From the NCBI GenBank assembly GCA_032160545.1, contig JAVHVN010000112.1, forward strand, positions 1 to 8,478: a DNA stretch of 8,478 bases, written 5' to 3'. Positions within the stretch are counted from its first letter, which is position 1, and each line of letters starts with the position of its first letter. This document shows positions 1-5,727 of this stretch, in pieces. A model generated the notes under the pieces. The model ran no database searches, was not told the DNA's origin, and saw nothing but the letters and a program-made list of their open reading frames with translations. Source of the DNA: DATGFB01 sp032160545 (GTDB lineage Bacteria > Actinomycetota > Actinomycetes > Mycobacteriales > Jatrophihabitantaceae). A program made the translations under genes and the position numbers.

Positions 1-65
1 GATCATTTGTAGCGCCGAGGGGCAATTCAATTGGCTCGAGCCAGGACGCTGAGTCGATTCATTGT

Positions 66-77
66 CACACGCGTGTG
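66..77. promoter_or_regulatory. 12-bp perfect palindrome, possible operator
   Basis: CACACGCGTGTG reads the same on both strands. It is flanked by ATTG on the left and CAAAT on the right, so the symmetry nearly extends outward. It lies in the A/T-richer part of the gene-free leader, with a promoter-like TGATAT about 10 bp to the right (88-93). No gene that such a promoter would drive is visible, so regulatory use is an inference. Confidence 0.25.
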
Positions 78-240
78 CAAATCGGACTGATATCTGTTCA
101 GCCAGCTAATGCCACGCGAGTAGTTGAAAATGCGCTTGTTCGGCGCGGGGCCGCCGTTATCCCATGCGTGCGGCGTTTGTCCGGCCATTTACCTGGTCAA
201 TGCCTGGACCGGCACCCGGAAATCGCGCCGAGCCCACTGA

Positions 241-273
241 TGCGGTGGCGAACGCAGCACGCTCGCCACCGCA
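241..273 (-). terminator. Strong hairpin, probable terminator of the cupin-SnoaL gene
   Basis: TGCGGTGGCGA (241-251) and TCGCCACCGCA (263-273) are perfectly complementary 11-bp arms around an 11-nt loop. The hairpin begins about 67 bp past the stop codon of the minus-strand gene ending at 340. No T-tract follows on the minus strand. Stem-only terminators of this kind are common in high-GC actinobacteria, so termination is plausible but not proven. Confidence 0.45.
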
Positions 274-339
274 CCGTGGTCGATCGCCCGACCGCCCCCC
301 ACTGCCCGGGCGACCCGGCTCCCGTCTCTTGCGTTCGGC

Positions 340-1110
340 TCAGGCGAAGAACGCGTCGTCACCCGGCAGGTCGGAGTGCATCTCGAGTAGGTCCGTCGCG
401 CGGTCACCGATGAAGGTGAACAGGATGGCGCCGTGGCTGATGCGGCGCTCGCCGTTGCGCGTCGCCGACGTCTGGTGCAGCGCCGTGACGTGCCCCTGAC
501 CGTCGCCGAACACCTCGACCAGCTCGGCGCGGAAGCTGCCGGCGGTCAACTCGGCGAGCTTGCGATACAGGCCGAGGACTGCGTCGATGCCCTTGAACGC
601 TCCGGCGACCTGGCTGGTGCCGGGCGAGTGGTGCACGACGTCGGGAGACAGCAACGAGCGCAGTGTTTCGAAGTCGCCACTGTTGAACGCCTCGTACCCG
701 CGGCGGACGAGGGACATGTACTTGTCGTCCGGCGCAGCGAGGTCGGCAGGTCGGCCCCGGCCGTATCTCGTGACGTCCGGCGAGTAGTCCACCATCACCG
801 CGGGCTCGTCGCCGAGCACCCACGCGTCATGGCCGCTCGGGAGGTCGAACAGGTCCCCGGCCTCGAGCGTCGTCTCGCTGCCGTCGTCCATGTGGACCTG
901 CATGCGGCCGGACGTGACGTAGCCGAGGTGGCGGATCTGGCACGAGTCGGTGCCGGCGATCGGCGCGACGTCGTTCGACCACCGCCAGCCGGGTTCGAAC
1001 TCCGCCCTCATCAGGGTGAGGCCACCTGCGCTTCCCACAACCGCATGTCCGTGTGCGGCAAACGGACGGTTCTCGCCGTCGCGCTCGAGGTTGCTGACAC
1101 TGGTGCCCAT
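340..1110 (-). CDS. Cupin domain fused to SnoaL/NTF2-like domain protein
   Basis: The protein has 256 residues and two domains. Residues about 30-113 look like a single-stranded beta-helix cupin: CQIRHLGYVTSGRMQV leads into EAGDLFDLPSGHDAWV, the usual second cupin motif. Residues about 128-245 resemble the SnoaL/NTF2-like fold, with the opening pattern RRGYEAFNSGDFETL and then DVVHHSPG, a family of small pockets including polyketide cyclases and ketosteroid isomerase-like proteins. There is no signal peptide, so it is probably cytosolic. The ATG at 1110 was chosen because GGAGG lies 9 nt upstream; the open frame extends further to 1251 but without such a site. The gene is divergent from the MFS/TetR pair. 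Substrate and reaction are unknown: it may bind or modify a small aromatic or polyketide-like molecule, or act as a sensor. Domain assignments are firmer than function. Confidence 0.85.
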   Translation of the reverse strand: MGTSVSNLERDGENRPFAAHGHAVVGSAGGLTLMRAEFEPGWRWSNDVAPIAGTDSCQIRHLGYVTSGRMQVHMDDGSETTLEAGDLFDLPSGHDAWVLGDEPAVMVDYSPDVTRYGRGRPADLAAPDDKYMSLVRRGYEAFNSGDFETLRSLLSPDVVHHSPGTSQVAGAFKGIDAVLGLYRKLAELTAGSFRAELVEVFGDGQGHVTALHQTSATRNGERRISHGAILFTFIGDRATDLLEMHSDLPGDDAFFA

Positions 1111-1116
1111 AGAGGA

Positions 1117-1124
1117 CCACCTCC
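1117..1124 (-). promoter_or_regulatory. Ribosome binding site fixing the cupin-SnoaL start
   Basis: On the minus strand GGAGGTGG precedes the ATG at 1110. The GGAGG core ends 9 nt before the start codon. It is among the strongest Shine-Dalgarno sequences in the window and rules out the longer open frame starting at 1251. Confidence 0.8.
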
Positions 1125-1218
1125 GACCGGCTAGGGTGCCGGGCGCCAGACTGCGTCCGGCTACCTGCGATCGTGGCACCGGCACACCGTCGGGGCTAGG
1201 GGACGAACCGGGCGAACC

Positions 1219-1248
1219 CGACCGGTCGTGCGAGTCGTCCACGCGTGG
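1219..1248. promoter_or_regulatory. Two 10-bp palindromes in the divergent intergenic region
   Basis: CGACCGGTCG (1219-1228) and CCACGCGTGG (1239-1248) are perfect palindromes spaced 10 bp apart, so their centres are 20 bp, about two helical turns, apart. They lie between the divergent cupin-SnoaL and MFS genes and could be regulator sites. Short palindromes are frequent by chance in GC-rich DNA, so the call is weak. Confidence 0.2.
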
Positions 1249-1285
1249 CACCCCTCAGCTATGTGTCGGACGTCTCCGAATAAGT

Positions 1286-1300
1286 GGAGCTAGCAGCTCC
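1286..1300. promoter_or_regulatory. 15-bp inverted repeat upstream of the MFS gene, candidate TetR operator
   Basis: GGAGCT-AGC-AGCTCC is a perfect inverted repeat with a 3-nt centre, about 70 bp ahead of the exporter start codon. A TetR-family regulator is encoded directly downstream of the exporter. Such regulators usually bind 15-20 bp palindromes in the promoter of the exporter they control, which makes this the best operator candidate in the region. A small RNA hairpin in the leader is the alternative. Confidence 0.35.
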
Positions 1301-1353
1301 GGATTGTGCGTACGGTTGATCCGGAACCGGAGTTCTCACCTCCGAGCAGCTTC

Positions 1354-1360
1354 AGAAGGG
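1354..1360 (+). promoter_or_regulatory. Ribosome binding site fixing the MFS start
   Basis: AGAAGGG lies 8 nt before the ATG at 1369. The in-frame GTG at 1306 has no comparable site, so the 21 extra residues it would add are probably not translated. Confidence 0.6.
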
Positions 1361-1368
1361 CTCTTTCG

Positions 1369-2880
1369 ATGGCCAATTCGACACTCGTCGACGCGCCCCC
1401 CGCCCGGGAGGTCGCGCCGCAAAGCAACCCGCACCACGCCCAGCGTTGGACAGTGCTCGGCGTCCTCGCAATCGCCCAGCTGATGGTCGTGCTCGACGCG
1501 ACGGTCGTGAACATCGCGCTGCCGACGGCGCAGACCGCGCTGCACTTCAGCAACAACGACCGGCAATGGATCGTCACGGCATACGCACTCGCCTTCGGCA
1601 GCCTGCTGTTGCTCGGCGGCCGGATCGCAGATCTGATCGGTCGCAAGCGGACGTTCCTGATCGGCCTCGCCGGGTTCGCCGCCGCCTCGGCGTTGGGCGG
1701 CGCCGCCACCAGCTTCGGCATGCTGGTCACCGCCCGCGCCGTTCAAGGCGCGTTCGGCGCGGTCCTCGCGCCGGCCGCTCTCGCGCTGCTCACCACCACC
1801 TTCACCGAGTCCCGTGAACGGGCTCGCGCGTTCGGCATCTACGGGGCGATCGCCGGCGCCGGTGCCGCCATCGGCCTGCTGCTCGGCGGGGTGCTGACCG
1901 AGTTCGCCTCGTGGCGGTGGACGATGTTCGTCAACCTGATCTTCGCAGGTGCCGCCCTGATCGGCGGGTTCCTCTTCCTGCACCACCGTCCGTCCGAGGA
2001 CCGGCCGAAGCTCGACCTACCCGGAACGCTCACCGTGTCAGGCGGTCTGTTCGCTCTCGTGTACGGCTTCTCGCACGCGGAGACCGCCGGCTGGGCCAGT
2101 TCGGTGACGATCGGGTTCCTGGTCGTGGCTGTCGTCTTGCTGACGGCGTTCGTCGTTCTGCAGGCCAAGGGCACGCACCCGTTGCTGCCACTTCGGATCG
2201 TGCTCGACCGCAATCGCGGCGGCGCCTACTTCGCGATGTTCACCGCCGCGGTCGGCATGTTCGGCATCTTCCTGTTCCTGACGTACTACCTGCAGCAGAT
2301 CCTCGGGTACAGCGCCTTGCGCACGGGTGTCGCGTTCCTTCCGATGGTGGCCATGCTCGTGCTCTCGTCATCGGTGGTCTCCACAGCGCTCGCGACGCGC
2401 GTCAGCCCGCGGATCCTGGTGCCGAGCGGCCTGGGTCTCGCCGCGGTCGGGATGTTCCTGCTCACCGGCCTCACCGACCACAGTTCCTACACCTCGGAGG
2501 TCATGCCGGCGACCATGGTGTCCGGCCTCGGCATGGGCATGATCTTCGCCTCGGCGATGAGCCTCGCCACGCTCGGCGTGGCGGCCGATGACGCCGGAGT
2601 CGGCTCGGCGGCAGTCAACACCGCGCAGCAGGTCGGCGGCTCCATCGGCACGGCGCTGCTCAACACCATCGCCGCGACGGCAGCCACGTCCTATGTCGCG
2701 TCGCACGTAACGGCGTCCGGCGTGAGCGCAACGGTGCTGCGCCAGGCAGCGGTGCACAGCTACGTGGTCGCGTTCTGGTGGTCTGCCGCGATCTTCGCGG
2801 GCGGTGCGCTCGTGTCCGCACTGTTGCTGCGCTCCGGCGTGCCGCAGCCGGACGACTCGCAGGAATTGGTTCTAGTGTGA
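1369..2880 (+). CDS. MFS drug exporter, DHA2 (14-helix, EmrB/QacA-like) family
   Basis: The 503-residue protein is a proton-driven efflux pump of the cytoplasmic membrane by family. The N-terminus is cytosolic; the first helix contains VVLDATVVNIALPTAQ (residues about 40-55), the DHA2 motif with an intramembrane Asp at 43. Motif A, GGRIADLIGRKR, follows at 83-94. A helix with TARAVQGAFGA (121-131) carries the conserved Arg of motif B. GAIAGAGAAIGLLLGG (about 159-174) is the antiporter motif C, followed by SWRWTMFVNL. Length and hydrophobic pattern fit 14 membrane segments. A TetR gene follows immediately, so the pump is probably induced by its substrate. The substrate cannot be read from sequence; hydrophobic cations, antibiotics or self-made metabolites are typical. 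Confidence 0.93.
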   Translation: MANSTLVDAPPAREVAPQSNPHHAQRWTVLGVLAIAQLMVVLDATVVNIALPTAQTALHFSNNDRQWIVTAYALAFGSLLLLGGRIADLIGRKRTFLIGLAGFAAASALGGAATSFGMLVTARAVQGAFGAVLAPAALALLTTTFTESRERARAFGIYGAIAGAGAAIGLLLGGVLTEFASWRWTMFVNLIFAGAALIGGFLFLHHRPSEDRPKLDLPGTLTVSGGLFALVYGFSHAETAGWASSVTIGFLVVAVVLLTAFVVLQAKGTHPLLPLRIVLDRNRGGAYFAMFTAAVGMFGIFLFLTYYLQQILGYSALRTGVAFLPMVAMLVLSSSVVSTALATRVSPRILVPSGLGLAAVGMFLLTGLTDHSSYTSEVMPATMVSGLGMGMIFASAMSLATLGVAADDAGVGSAAVNTAQQVGGSIGTALLNTIAATAATSYVASHVTASGVSATVLRQAAVHSYVVAFWWSAAIFAGGALVSALLLRSGVPQPDDSQELVLV

Positions 2881-2902
2881 CCACGATGCAGTGGACGGAA
2901 AC

Positions 2903-2908
2903 GGAGGT
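2903..2908 (+). promoter_or_regulatory. Ribosome binding site fixing the TetR start
   Basis: GGAGGT lies 7 nt before the ATG at 2916. Two earlier in-frame starts exist: a GTG at 2877, overlapping the exporter stop as GTGA, and an ATG at 2886. Neither has as good a site. Confidence 0.7.
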
Positions 2909-2915
2909 GAGTGCG

Positions 2916-3620
2916 ATGACATCGGCAATCGAGCGACCGGCCGTGGCCGAAGAGGATGCGCCAGCCCGTCCACTGCGCAAGGATGCAGCCCGCAATCGCG
3001 AGTTGCTGATCGCCGCGGCCCGCGAGGTGTTCGCCCGGCGGGGGATCGAGGCGAGCCTCGATGACGTCGCGCGCCGCGCCGGGCTTGGTGTGGGCACCGC
3101 GTACCGCCATTTCGCCAACAAGTACGAGCTGCTCACGGCGCTGATGACCCAGACGATCGACGAGATCGTCGCTCAGGCCGAGTATGCGGCGACCATGGAC
3201 GACCCGTGGGAAGGCTTGGTCACGTTCCTCGAAGCGGCCCTGACCGTCCAGGCCAAGGACCGCGGTCTGCGCGAAGTGCTGATGGGCGTCCACGACCCCG
3301 AGAAGCTCGAGCAGGTCCACGACCGGATCGCGGCGCCGCTCGACGAGATCGTGCGCCGCGCGAAGCGCGCACGGCTGGTGCGGCGCGATGTCGAGCCGTC
3401 GGATGTCGGCGTGATCATCGGGATGCTGTGCACCGTGGCCGACATCGGGGGCGACGAGCACCCCGAACTCTGGCGGCGCTACCTCCCGCTGTGCCTCGAG
3501 GGCCTCAAACCAGGCGCGCCGAAGCCGGCGGTCAAGGCTCTCGACGAAGCTCAGATCCGGCGCGCGATGGCCACGCACAAGCACGGCTTCCCCGAGAGGC
3601 GTCCCAGCCCGTCCGGCTGA
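2916..3620 (+). CDS. TetR/AcrR-family transcriptional regulator
   Basis: The protein has 234 residues. Residues about 22-70 are the TetR N-terminal DNA-binding domain: RNRELLIAAAREVFARRG is helix 1, and LDDVARRAGLGVGTAYRHF (about 48-66) is the helix-turn-helix with the signature GVGTxYRHF, followed by KYELL. The rest is a helical ligand-binding and dimerisation domain with little conservation, as usual. The gene follows the exporter by 35 bp on the same strand and is probably co-transcribed, suggesting it represses the operon, perhaps through the inverted repeat at 1286-1300, until a pump substrate binds. It could also act on the divergent cupin-SnoaL gene. Start chosen by the Shine-Dalgarno; the GTG at 2877 would add 13 residues and would be translationally coupled to the exporter. 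Confidence 0.92.
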   Translation: MTSAIERPAVAEEDAPARPLRKDAARNRELLIAAAREVFARRGIEASLDDVARRAGLGVGTAYRHFANKYELLTALMTQTIDEIVAQAEYAATMDDPWEGLVTFLEAALTVQAKDRGLREVLMGVHDPEKLEQVHDRIAAPLDEIVRRAKRARLVRRDVEPSDVGVIIGMLCTVADIGGDEHPELWRRYLPLCLEGLKPGAPKPAVKALDEAQIRRAMATHKHGFPERRPSPSG

Positions 3621-3640
3621 CCCGCACCGAACGGAAGCCC

Positions 3641-4033
3641 CTACGGTTCGAGGGAGCTCGGATCGGCGGGCACGTCGACGGCCACCTGGCGCAGCACCTC
3701 GAGCGGGACGATCTCGAGCACCGCTGCGTTGGTCGATGCCAGCACGACCGGAGCAGCAGCGCCGTCGTCGTAGGCGCGTGCCCAGTTCACCGCGGTGACG
3801 CACCACCGATCTCCCGGCACCAGCCCGGGAAAGCGAAACCGTGGTTGCGGCGTGGACAGGTCATTGCCGATGCTGCGCTGGTGCTCGAGGAATTCGGCCG
3901 TGACGACAGCACAGATGGTGTGGCTGCCGAGGTCGTCCGGGCCGGTGCTGCAGCACCCGTCACGGAAGAACCCGGTGAGCGGGTCCGTGCTGCAGGGCTC
4001 GAGCTCGCCGCCGACGACGTTGCGTTCGGTCAC
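3641..4033 (-). CDS. DUF2237 family protein
   Basis: The 130-residue protein matches what I recall of the DUF2237 family across nearly its whole length. Key stretches are NVVGGELEPCSTDPLTGFFR (residues 5-24), RDGCCSTGPDDLGSHTICAV (24-43), GNDLSTPQP and FPGLVPGDRWCVTA (68-81). Cysteines at 14, 27, 28, 41 and 78 are placed as in relatives and may bind metal or form a redox site, but the function is not established. There is no signal peptide or membrane segment. The GTG at 4033 is the only plausible start before the conserved region; there is no Shine-Dalgarno, but GATGCT lies 6 nt upstream like a leaderless -10 box. It converges on the TetR gene with a 20-bp gap and is divergent from the phosphoesterase gene. 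Confidence 0.85.
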   Translation of the reverse strand: MTERNVVGGELEPCSTDPLTGFFRDGCCSTGPDDLGSHTICAVVTAEFLEHQRSIGNDLSTPQPRFRFPGLVPGDRWCVTAVNWARAYDDGAAAPVVLASTNAAVLEIVPLEVLRQVAVDVPADPSSLEP

Positions 4034-4048
4034 CCGCCCAGCATCGCG

Positions 4049-4066
4049 TACTCCGCATACTCCGCG
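4049..4066. repeat. Tandem 9-bp direct repeat between divergent genes
   Basis: TACTCCGCA and TACTCCGCG stand head to tail, differing at the last base. They lie in the 81-bp gap between the DUF2237 start (4033) and the phosphoesterase start (4115). Each copy contains a TACTCC that could be a -10-like element, or the pair could be a binding site. No function can be assigned from sequence alone. Confidence 0.35.
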
Positions 4067-4101
4067 GCATCGGGACGTTTTGACTCGCCTCGACGGGCAG
4101 T

Positions 4102-4106
4102 GAAGG
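4102..4106 (+). promoter_or_regulatory. Ribosome binding site favouring the GTG at 4115
   Basis: GAAGG lies 8 nt before the GTG at 4115. The other in-frame GTG at 4100 has nothing similar. Starting at 4115 places MPRR at the very N-terminus, giving a normal lipoprotein signal peptide. Confidence 0.5.
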
Positions 4107-4114
4107 CTGGCGAG

Positions 4115-5638
4115 GTGCCGAGACGGATCTTGCTCGCAGCCACCGCGGCGACCGTAGCGGCAACAGTCGCCGCAACTACGCTGTCCGGCTGCACGAGCAC
4201 GCACCCGCACGCCGTTGCTACGCGCAGCGGCACGGGCACGGCTGCCAGCGACGTAGGCATCCACAAGATCCAGCACGTCATCGTGATCATGCAGGAGAAC
4301 CGCTCGTTCGACACATACTTCGGGACCTACCCGGGCGCCGACGGCATCCCGATGTCCGGCGGTCACCCAACGGTGTGTGTGCCATCCGGGACTGGCGCGC
4401 CCTGCGTCCGCCCGTACCCGGACCATGCCGACGTGAACGGGGGTGGGCCGCACGCACACGTCGACGCCGTGGCCGACGTGAACCAGGGCACGATGAACGG
4501 CTTCATGGCGCAGCTCAACCTCGCCAGGCATCAGTGCGCCAACTCGACCGATCCAGCCTGCACGGCGACCAACCATCCGGACGTGATGAGCTATCACACG
4601 GCGTCGGACATCCCGAACTACTGGGCGTACGCGAAGAACTACGTACTGCAGGACCACATGTTCGAACCGAATTCGTCGTGGAGCCTGCCCGCGCACCTGT
4701 TCACCGTGTCGGAGTGGTCGGGCTTCTGCACGCTGCACAACGTCCCGAGCAGTTGCATCAACGCGCTCCAGAGCCCGGACTACCCCGGGCACTTCGGCCT
4801 GCCTGGCCCCGCCATCAAGGCAGGCACCACCGGCGGCTCGAAGCCGATCTATGCATGGACCGATCTGACGTACCTGCTGCACGCCGGCGCGGTCTCGTGG
4901 GGCTACTACGTCGCTTCGGGCACCGAACCGGACTGCCAGCTCGACTCCGCGCTGACCTGTGCACCGGTCAAGCAGGACGCCGCGACCCCCGGCATCTGGA
5001 ACCCGCTGCCATGGTTCGACACGGTCCGCGCGGACGGGCAGGAGGACAACATCCAGTCGACGAGCAAGTACTTCGCCGCTGCGAAGGCCGGGACGCTGCC
5101 GAACGTCAGCTGGGTGATCCCGTCGGGAGCGGACAGCGAACACCCCCCGTCGCCCGTCAGCAGAGGCCAGTCGTGGGTTACCAGCCTCGTCAACGCCGCC
5201 ATGCAAGGACCCGAATGGGACTCGACCGCCATCTTCGTCGTATGGGACGACTGGGGCGGTTTCTACGACCACGTGAACCCGCCGGTCGTCGACGCGAACG
5301 GCTACGGCCTGCGAGTGCCCGGCCTCGTGATCAGCCCGTACGCGAAAAAGGGGTACATCGACCACCAGACGCTGTCGTTCGATGCGTTCGCGAAGTTCAT
5401 CGAGGACGACTTCCTCAACGGCAGCCGGCTCGATCCGCGCACGGACGGGCGGCCCGACCCGCGGACGAGCGTGCGGGAGAACGCGTCCGTGCTGGGCAAT
5501 CTCGTCAAGGACTTCGACTTCACCCAGCCACCGCGAGCGCCGTTGCTGCTGCCGGTGAATCCCCGCACCACGTTGACCGGCACCCCGAGCGCCGGAACGC
5601 TCACCCAGGCTCAGAAGTCCGGCGATTCCGACGGCTGA
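4115..5638 (+). CDS. Exported lipoprotein phosphoesterase (phospholipase C / acid phosphatase family)
   Basis: The 507-residue protein starts with MPRRILLAAT, an Ala/Thr-rich hydrophobic stretch and the lipobox LSGC, predicting lipid attachment at Cys26; the paired Arg could allow Tat export. The mature part is a PF04185-type phosphoesterase. HVIVIMQENRSFDTYFG (54-70) is the hallmark motif with metal and nucleophile-region residues. Further conserved pieces are QDHMFEP (179-185), SWVIPSGADSEHPP (332-345) and FVVWDDWGGFYDHVNPP (374-390), the latter two carrying the usual metal ligands. Eight cysteines in the mature domain (88, 97, 141, 149, 205, 214, 274, 282) could form four disulfides, fitting an extracellular location. 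The family cleaves phosphate esters such as phospholipid head groups. An SGNH esterase lipoprotein follows 89 bp downstream. Phospholipase versus phosphatase activity cannot be decided from sequence. Confidence 0.92.
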   Translation: MPRRILLAATAATVAATVAATTLSGCTSTHPHAVATRSGTGTAASDVGIHKIQHVIVIMQENRSFDTYFGTYPGADGIPMSGGHPTVCVPSGTGAPCVRPYPDHADVNGGGPHAHVDAVADVNQGTMNGFMAQLNLARHQCANSTDPACTATNHPDVMSYHTASDIPNYWAYAKNYVLQDHMFEPNSSWSLPAHLFTVSEWSGFCTLHNVPSSCINALQSPDYPGHFGLPGPAIKAGTTGGSKPIYAWTDLTYLLHAGAVSWGYYVASGTEPDCQLDSALTCAPVKQDAATPGIWNPLPWFDTVRADGQEDNIQSTSKYFAAAKAGTLPNVSWVIPSGADSEHPPSPVSRGQSWVTSLVNAAMQGPEWDSTAIFVVWDDWGGFYDHVNPPVVDANGYGLRVPGLVISPYAKKGYIDHQTLSFDAFAKFIEDDFLNGSRLDPRTDGRPDPRTSVRENASVLGNLVKDFDFTQPPRAPLLLPVNPRTTLTGTPSAGTLTQAQKSGDSDG

Positions 5639-5727
5639 GCTCGCAGCGGGTCGCGTTGCGGGGTGCAGCCTCCGTGCCACCTGAGCGCTCGCGAGCCTGG
5701 AGTGAGCCAAGACCTACTCTGGGGCGG
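5639..5727 (+). other. Gap between phosphoesterase and SGNH genes
   Basis: This stretch contains no gene. GAGCGCTC (5683-5690) and GCTCGCGAGC (5687-5696) are overlapping short palindromes, too short for a confident terminator. The -10-like box at 5715-5720 is listed separately. Confidence 0.4.
5715..5720 (+). promoter_or_regulatory. Putative leaderless promoter -10 box for the SGNH esterase
   Basis: TACTCT fits the actinobacterial TANNNT -10 consensus and ends 7 nt before the GTG at 5728. That spacing would place the transcription start on the start codon itself. No Shine-Dalgarno lies upstream of the GTG, and no clear -35 was seen. Together these suggest a leaderless mRNA and expression independent of the phosphoesterase gene. 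Confidence 0.5.

Larger units (their letters stand above)
1..339. other. Intergenic region without a convincing gene
   Basis: No open frame here reads like a protein. The plus-strand frames that begin near 75 and 164 translate to Arg/Pro-rich low-complexity sequence, have no ribosome binding site, and run into the antisense of the cupin gene. The first 150 bases are visibly richer in A/T than the rest of the window, as expected of non-coding DNA. The stretch holds a 12-bp palindrome (66-77) and a long hairpin (241-273), listed separately. The window starts inside this region, so a promoter or gene end to the left cannot be judged. Confidence 0.6.

Noticed and set aside
75..499. Two plus-strand open frames in the left end region
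   Set aside because: They have no Shine-Dalgarno, a low-complexity Arg/Pro/Ser composition, and run into the antisense of the cupin gene.
433..1134. Plus-strand open frame opposite the cupin-SnoaL gene
   Set aside because: The minus strand has cupin and SnoaL motifs and a strong Shine-Dalgarno. The plus frame has no recognisable motif.
1336..1986. Minus-strand open frame opposite the MFS gene
   Set aside because: It is a Gly/Arg/Glu-rich antisense shadow of the exporter helices.
3628..3650. Possible terminator between the convergent TetR and DUF2237 genes
   Set aside because: The stem is only 5 bp (CGAAC/GTTCG) with a 13-nt loop and no T-tract, too weak to call.
2760..3806. Minus-strand open frame opposite the TetR gene
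   Set aside because: It crosses the ends of three recognised genes and has no family features.
3206..4114. Extension of the phosphoesterase frame upstream to 3206
   Set aside because: It overlaps the TetR gene out of frame and the DUF2237 gene in antisense, and it would bury the lipoprotein signal peptide in mid-protein.
3641..5710. Minus-strand open frame of 689 codons running across the phosphoesterase gene
   Set aside because: Only the last 130 codons (from 4033) look like a real protein, DUF2237. The rest is Arg/Val-rich antisense of the phosphoesterase, which has clear motifs on the plus strand.
4375..5727. Plus-strand open frame upstream of and continuous with the SGNH esterase
   Set aside because: It is Arg/Pro/Gly-rich out-of-frame translation of the phosphoesterase gene. 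The lipoprotein signal at 5728 marks the true start.
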